NCBI GenBank assembly: GCA_015680685.1
Contig: MNCI01034009.1
Span: 1,116,432-1,180,431, forward strand
Direction: 5' to 3'
DNA: 64,000 bases
Origin: Gnetum montanum
Lineage: Eukaryota; Streptophyta; Gnetopsida; Gnetales; Gnetaceae
Shown: positions 58,458 through 64,000 of the stretch, in pieces
Layout: each line of letters opens with the position of its first letter
Numbering within the stretch: the stretch's first letter is position 1
Program-made: the position numbers and the translations under genes
The notes under the pieces: model-generated
Told to the model about the DNA's origin: nothing
What the model saw: only the letters and a program-made list of their open reading frames with translations
The model's database searches: none

Positions 58458-60396
58458 TTGCAATCACACAAACCAAGCGTTAGTAAGGTTGTTTTTGAAG
58501 TTAAGTTATACCTTACTGCTTGCCTTAATTAATGATCTTATGTTATCACGTGTGAAAGTGCCCGAAAGTTTGTAATAATGAGTCCTGTGACTTAGGTGGT
58601 TTCCATTTTAGTCTCCCGATATACCTAAGGGTTAAATGATTTTTAGGCACAATTATTCTAAGTGTTATGGTTAATTACCCTAGCCGATGTCCTTTTGGCG
58701 ATGATAAATTTCAAAAAAGTTAGGCACTTTTCGGCAAGTGTCCCTCCCCCACGACTAAACTGAACACTCTGGGTTCTAGCAGGTTCAAACAAAATAAAAA
58801 TTGGAGTACCAGTGAGCGAGATATAGTGAGAAAAGCAAGGGTTACTCAATTGCAAGTCGCAGAGAAAAATTTCAAAAACTCCCCCCTGTGAATGACAAAA
58901 TGATGCTAAGTGTTGTGGGGGTGACCTATTTATAGGCGGTAGGGACACGATATTGCGTATGCGATATCACGTGGGAGGCGATATTGTGTACGTGATATCT
59001 CATCTCTAGTGATGTGAGACACCATGAAAATACCGACTTTTTAAATGATGTTCTTGAAATTAACGGTGGAAATTAAGGACATTGACTATGATCAAGATGT
59101 TCTAGGGTAATTTCATTAATTCAAAAGGCACAACTAATGATAAGGGTGTGGATTTGATCAATAAAACCTTCGGTGGGAAGAAAAAGGATATGTAATGGTA
59201 CATTGGAACGTTAAAAGTCAGAGGGATAATAGTAGGGAAAGAAAATTATTGAGAAATTATGTTGAGGGTAAGAAATGGTGTGTGAGAGTGATGTCATAAG
59301 TGAAGATTACAAAAGATTACACAAGTGGGTCCTCCCCAAAGTAGGTTCCAACCTATAATGCCCTTGTGTAACCACACTTAAAGTGTCCATGGGCACTAGA
59401 AGGGTTAAATGTAATCCGCACTAACTCCACAAAACACACACATGTAAATATCACTGGAATGAGATGAAAATTCTATGCTACACAAGACACGGGCTACAAT
59501 TATACAAACGGTGAGATGAGACGAACTATAGAAAGGGATCGTAGAGATTGGGACATGAGGTAACTAACCCAGGACACAGCGAATTCTGCATGAGAAGCAT
59601 GATAAAGGTGTTATTACCCCATCGTTCCAAGATCAGGACCAAGTCCATTCCTCTAATCAGTGACATCGCATTTTTTCATCCCATGATGAGTGACTATGAG
59701 AGTACCATGACAACAAGGCGTACGATCACTTGGCGTTTTGTTCAAGGGAGGAGTGACTTTTGTTTTGTGGCACTTTTCTCTTTTCTTTTGCTTTTTTTTT
59801 TTTTTTTTTTTTTGAATACTGAATCCAGAGAAATCCCAAACCTTCAGGCATGGGTACATGTCTTTCCAGTGGGACCCCCTAGAACAACATTTTATTTTTG
59901 AGTGCCCTTTTGATTACTCGTACTCCCATTTTGCATTAGATCTACAAGCATCTTAGTATAGCCACGTTGCATGATAACTTCCACAAATGTCACCAAAGAG
60001 AATCCACAAGTCCCCTTGCTGTCACATCCTAATCATTCCTTTTGGTCCATCCTTCTTCATTCTAGGTACAATGAACACAACATTAATTTTAAGTTTTAAA
60101 AATGTCAATAATATCACTGTATCCTCGAATAAAACCTCTTATTTGTAGAGTGTATGAGTGGGTGTAATGGGCTCACTGTTCCAAATAATTGATCGTTTAA
60201 GACTTAATAACATAGAACACACCTCAACCAACGATCCACATGAGTGTTTTATTCATAGACGAGATACAAAAACATAAAAAGACAAAAACACAAAAAGATA
60301 AAAAGATAAAACAAAAAGTTGAAAAATTAAAAACTGAAAAACAAAAAGTTGTAAAATTAAAGAAAAAGAAAAATATTTATTAACCCTACTTGTTAT
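58458..60396 (-). other. Non-coding spacer between ORF3 and gag in D
   Basis: Polypurine-like tract at 58743-58758 (minus TTAGTCGTGGGGGAGG), three-way-junction motif (59315-59395), poly-T run (59792-59812) and A-rich run (60260-60380) equivalent to the T-rich tract of the other elements. There is no pol remnant. Confidence 0.6.
59315..59395 (-). other. Conserved three-way-junction motif, copy in D
   Basis: Plus-strand arms GATTACACAAG (59315-59325) and CTTGTGTAACC (59363-59373). Hairpin 1 is AGGTT-CC-AACCT in plus view. Hairpin 2 is TGGGTCCTCCCCA. The upstream hairpin lies at about 59382-59395. Confidence 0.65.
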
Positions 60397-62379
60397 TTAG
60401 AATGGAAGGTATCCCCTATAACTAAATGATTGAGTATGGCAAGGATTAATAAATGGAAGATGAGGATCCTTGCATGTTGGAAGTATTGGAACTTGGTCAT
60501 ACTTACCCCATCGGGGTTCACACACTTGATTATAATAAGCATAGTGGGGCAATTTATGTGATGTAGTTCTTGGATAACGAGTTGACCTACTAGGATGTTG
60601 GTGACCGTTAGATGGTATGCAAGGATTCGGTTGTTGCTCTCCATTCATGCGTTCATTGGGCCGTTTTGTTGTTGGAGTGTGAGTTGGTGGCCCTGATGAA
60701 GTTACATGAGGCATTGGGTTCGACAATAAGGGTGCACCACAGTGTGGGACTTGTGCTGGATCGAAAGATGCAGTGGCCTCAGAATTGTGTTGTCCCTTCT
60801 TACGGCCATGTTTAAAGAAAGGACACTTTTGATGTTGAGGAGGCTTTTCGTTGCTGTTAGTAGCAGTAGCACAAGTATCTTTCAACGATTGTTGCTGTGG
60901 TGCAGGTACCTTAGGAACAGTTGGTGGCACTGTGGAAGGAAGGAAAGGATGAGAATCTTGAAAGTTAGGAGGTGTATAAGGTGCACAAGGTGGTGGTTGT
61001 GTTGGAGGCATGGGTTGATAGTATTGAGGAGAATGGTACTATGGTGAGATAGAGTATGTTGGTTCAGGTGGAGAAACAGGATGTTGAACAAGATAAGCGT
61101 TTGGATTCAAATGATATGAAAGGTGCCTCTAGTCTAAGGGTGGTCTCCCCCACGACTGGGGTTGTTGCAACTGTGATCGAACACAGTATCTTTGTACGAA
61201 CTCTGGATGTAACATGTTTCCCCATTACTCATGTAAATGTAACAATATTGGGCATTGGCCCTTGGGGTGATCGTACAGGCATATGTTGCATTCATACATA
61301 TGATTGGCAGTTGAGCACTTATTTTCCTTATCCCTTCTTTTCGATTGTCTAATGTTTTGTCCTGCTCCTTGGGTTGTCAAAATTCTATCTCCAATAATGT
61401 TGATAAATTCTCCACACTTTTGATTCGTCCATTCCAACATCTTATTGATCTTTGCCTCGACCTCTTCTAATGTTTGTTGTGTTGGCAAAGATGATGTTTC
61501 CACCTTGAGATTGGTTGATTTCTCCTTTTTATGATCATGGACCTTTGTTAAGTTGATATTTTGGTCCCGTTGATGTTTTTCAACACTCTCCCATCGAGCT
61601 AATTCTCCTTCTTCTTTTGCTACCTACTTAATAATCTCTTGGGCTTGATGGGTTTGTAGTTCGTATAGTTGACCTCAGGCATACATTCCTAGGGTCTCTC
61701 TTGTTTCATTACGTAGCCCATCAATGATATGGTACATTAGCTTTTCCTCGAAAAACCCATGGCCCGGACAGTTGTTTAACAATGCGTAATATCTTTCTAA
61801 GGCCATGTCCAAGGGTTCATGTTGTGCTTGTTTCCATCCTTGGATTTGTTTCCTCAAGGCTGACACTCTTGCGTAGGTTTGATATTTCTCGTTAAAAACT
61901 TCTACCATTGTTGACCAGTGTCGTATTGAATTTGGTTTTAATAATCTATACCATACTTTTGCTTGGCCAACGAGTGTCATGGGAAAGAGCTTAAGTTTTT
62001 TCCACCCGTTATCAATGTTATTCCATGTGCAGGCATCGTAGAAGGCTTGTAAATGTTGATACAGATCTAAGTCATAGCCTCCTGAAAATTTGGGAAAGTT
62101 GTTTAAATCAAGCTTGGGTAGACGACTCTCTTTACGATGCCTACGTGAGATTCAAACAGCCTCTTGTATTTGCGTTAAGCTTGTAGTGGCCAATGGGGGT
62201 TCATCATCATCGGGTAAGTTAGGCTTTTGTGTGTTGGGATGACGTTTCTTTTGTTCATGTTTATAAGAAACTCCCACTTTGGGTTGTCTACTCCAATCTT
62301 CATTGTCATATAGTTTGTTGGTTCTCCAATGAACTTCCTTACTAAGTGTGGCATTGTTGTAATTTTGTAGGAGAGGAAT
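60397..62379 (-). pseudogene. gag of element D
   Basis: One unshifted frame of 660 codons from 62379 to the stop at 60397. The start codon is ATT where C has ATG (IPLLQNYNN), so the start is lost. A few stops interrupt it, for example at AV-ISRRH and after LHLHE. Core motifs as in C (KLDLNNFPKFSGGYDLD, MTLVGQAKVWYRLLKPNS, HEPLDMALERYYALLNN). Knuckle C-NI-C-LYD-H-PKGQ-C near 61280-61240. The tail has SPPEPTYSISP, a Pro-rich run, FFKHGRKKGQHN and ends RGYLPF. It shows the full length of gag in this family. Confidence 0.78.
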
Positions 62380-62501
62380 TGTCGTAAAATTGTGTATGAA
62401 ATTACATGTGAATTTTTATAATTACTTCTTTCTAAGAGATATATCGTTAAGTCCTATACAATGACCTTATATGATATAACTAATATAGATAACTAGCATC
62501 G

Positions 62502-62519
62502 TCCTTGGCAACGATGCCA
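62502..62519 (-). other. Primer-binding site of element D, tRNA-Asp type
   Basis: Minus-strand TGGCATCGTTGCCAAGGA, one base inside the LTR. Confidence 0.8.
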
Positions 62520-62520
62520 A

Positions 62521-63158
62521 TGATGAGTGGCGAGGTACCCCTACACTCAACCATATGAATACGAGTGTTACACGCGCGATCCAGTCGAACTCCGCAGATG
62601 GACTAGTTGTGGCACCTAGACAGTTATCCTTAGGTCGCAGTTCACTGTCTTCCCACCTAGACTAGTATTATATTTGTCACGTATGGTTTCGTCCAGAGTG
62701 AGGTGTATGATATGGTTCCTAATCTAATGCTACTCTTGAGGTAGTGGAAGATAATATTAACTATGCTAAGCTAGGAGAAAGGGTAAAAGAATCTAATCTA
62801 GCCTAAGTGTGATGAGCATCCATTCCTTAATCATCCGTACACATCTTGGACTTCGTGCACAACTACCACTGGGATTACCAAGCACAGATCCTAGGTACGC
62901 CATTGGGTTACCAAGTAGTCACACTGAAATGCTCATAATCAAGTCGTACTCATTCTGCGTTCTAATGTGAGTTTAAGGGTGAGAGAGACTAATTAGGAAA
63001 GCAATAAATCACAATTAAATAAATAAATAAACAAAGTGAATGCTGCAATGATGAAGTAATCTCAATCTTTATTTCCGGTCATGTGCATGTCCAAGTACAT
63101 CACACTTGAATAAAGGATGTTGTACAATTACATTTACCACACTGCGAGCATACACTAG
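62521..63158 (-). repeat. 5' LTR of element D, truncated
   Basis: Plus view starts TGATGAGTGGCGAGGTACCCC. Hairpin arms ACTAC/GTAGT lie at 62862-62866 and 62915-62919. It stops at about 63158 within R, so the promoter part (U3 and TATA) is missing. Confidence 0.85.
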
Positions 63159-63671
63159 TGTTAATACATTTAGCCATTTCATGGAGCAGCAAGATGATAA
63201 AATATGAATAAGTCACAAGGGATATTCAAGAGAAATATACATGGTATTTGTGTTTAAATGATATTTTATACTTTGATATTCAAGAAGAATAGTTAAAGGA
63301 AGATAAAATATGTTTTAATGATAAGGAAAATTTATCATGCTCCTTTGGAAAATGAAGGATGAAAAATAAGTGAAGAGGTAAAAGAACTGATCCTGTTTAC
63401 GGGGAATCAAGGAAAATATCAAAGTTATATTCAAAGGCTATGGGCATGTTAAAGTTTTGTGCAGTAAATTAAAATTTTAATGAGATGATAGGTTTGATGT
63501 GAAGTAACTTTGAAGCAAAAATTGGCAACATCAGGAAATAAAATATGTTTGAAAGATGCAAATATTTCAGTTTATGGTTTGGAGGTTCACTCACGCGGTA
63601 CAACAAACTGAACAATGGAATTCCTAGGCGTGGCATACCAACAACACGAATTATTTTGCAAATGAATTGCA
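63159..63671. other. Unassigned AT-rich DNA
   Basis: No gene, RNA gene or repeat recognised. Confidence 0.5.
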
Positions 63672-63763
63672 GCCCTAATTTGCTGAAAATCGTGGCCCTA
63701 ATTTGCAGAAAATCATGGCCCTAATTTGCAGAAAATCATGGCCCTAATTTGCTCTGAAATTTG
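63672..63763. repeat. 23-bp tandem repeat, three full units plus a partial one
   Basis: Units GCCCTAATTTGCAGAAAATC plus three bases start at 63672, 63695, 63718 and 63741; the second and third are identical. Confidence 0.9.
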
Positions 63764-63779
63764 CAGAAAACTGCAGGGC

Positions 63780-64000
63780 GTTCTTGGGAATTCGTGGGTC
63801 TGTTTCGGCAAGGTTAATTCAGCAAATGACTCCAATAGAACACGTAGGCAGCGGGTGCAAGGGGCAGCGCCATTGTTCCGAATAGCATAGCTGCATTGAG
63901 TTCATCGCGTTTGGCCTGGGCGGACGGCTAAAATCGAAACAGGAACCCTAGCTCGGGCAAATCTGTGCGCGAGTTTGTGGGAGGATAGACGGCGACGGCG
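63780..64000. other. GC-rich edge, possible neighbouring gene boundary
   Basis: GC content rises clearly. GGAACCCTAG near 63941 resembles the telo-box AAACCCTA often found near plant gene starts, and CGGCGACGGCG closes the window. A start of a minus-strand gene is possible. I cannot identify a product. Confidence 0.3.

Larger units (their letters stand above)
54899..63158 (-). mobile_element. Element D: gag + ORF3 gypsy element without pol
   Basis: Minus-strand relative of C: truncated 5' LTR (63158-62521), primer site, gag, spacer with the three-way junction, ORF3, polypurine tract, 3' LTR (55533-54899). RT, RNase H and integrase are absent, as in C. It lies opposite to C across the nodulin-93-like gene. 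Confidence 0.85.

Noticed and set aside
63672-63763. CRISPR array
   Set aside because: Direct units without spacers in plant nuclear DNA; it is a simple tandem repeat.
63780-63910. Short hydrophobic minus-strand peptide near the right edge
   Set aside because: The reading frame is short, the splice context is unproven and no family is recognised.

Overview
This is a stretch of plant nuclear genome, almost certainly from a seed plant. It is AT-rich, packed with nested LTR retrotransposons, and holds one recognisable host gene with plant-type GT..AG introns. I cannot name the species. The density and size of the old retroelements would suit a large genome such as a gymnosperm's, but that is a guess.

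Layout. (1) Positions 1-74 and 12076-13058 are two halves of an old minus-strand element (N) split by Ty3/gypsy element A (80-12070, 5-bp target duplication ACTAG). (2) 13059-15411 and 28594-31040 are the LTRs and a little internal DNA of an older element O, whose primer site resembles initiator-Met tRNA. O is split by element B (15412-28588, target duplication GCTCC). (3) B is the most complete Athila-like element: LTR, tRNA-Asp-type primer site, gag, protease, RT, RNase H, integrase, a long ORF3 and a second LTR. (4) 31041-37537 is minus-strand element M, which landed in the 3' LTR of O and has lost its pol. (5) 37538-46424 is element C, plus strand, in a tandem arrangement that shares an LTR. 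(6) 48343-51257 is a four-exon early-nodulin-93-like gene. (7) 52875-54350 holds decayed RTE LINE and copia fragments. (8) 54899-63158 is element D, a minus-strand relative of C. (9) The right edge (63.7-64.0 kb) is richer in GC and may border another gene.

All the gypsy elements share the last ~50 bp of the LTR, the tRNA-Asp-type primer site, a gag CX2CX3HX4C knuckle, repeated polypurine-tract-like sites, a base-paired RNA-like motif downstream of pol (or of gag), and where present an ORF3 whose ATG directly follows an intron-acceptor-like TTGCAG. B carries pol. C and D go from gag straight to ORF3 with no pol, so they look like a non-autonomous family that borrows enzymes from B-like elements. 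Every retroelement reading frame here carries stops or frameshifts and none looks able to make a full set of proteins. The nodulin-93-like gene is the only intact protein gene I can support.

The most interesting material is the shared non-coding architecture: the covarying three-way-junction motif, the multiple polypurine-like tracts, the ORF3 acceptor, the R-U5 hairpins, and the pol-less gag+ORF3 family placed as an inverted pair around the single host gene.
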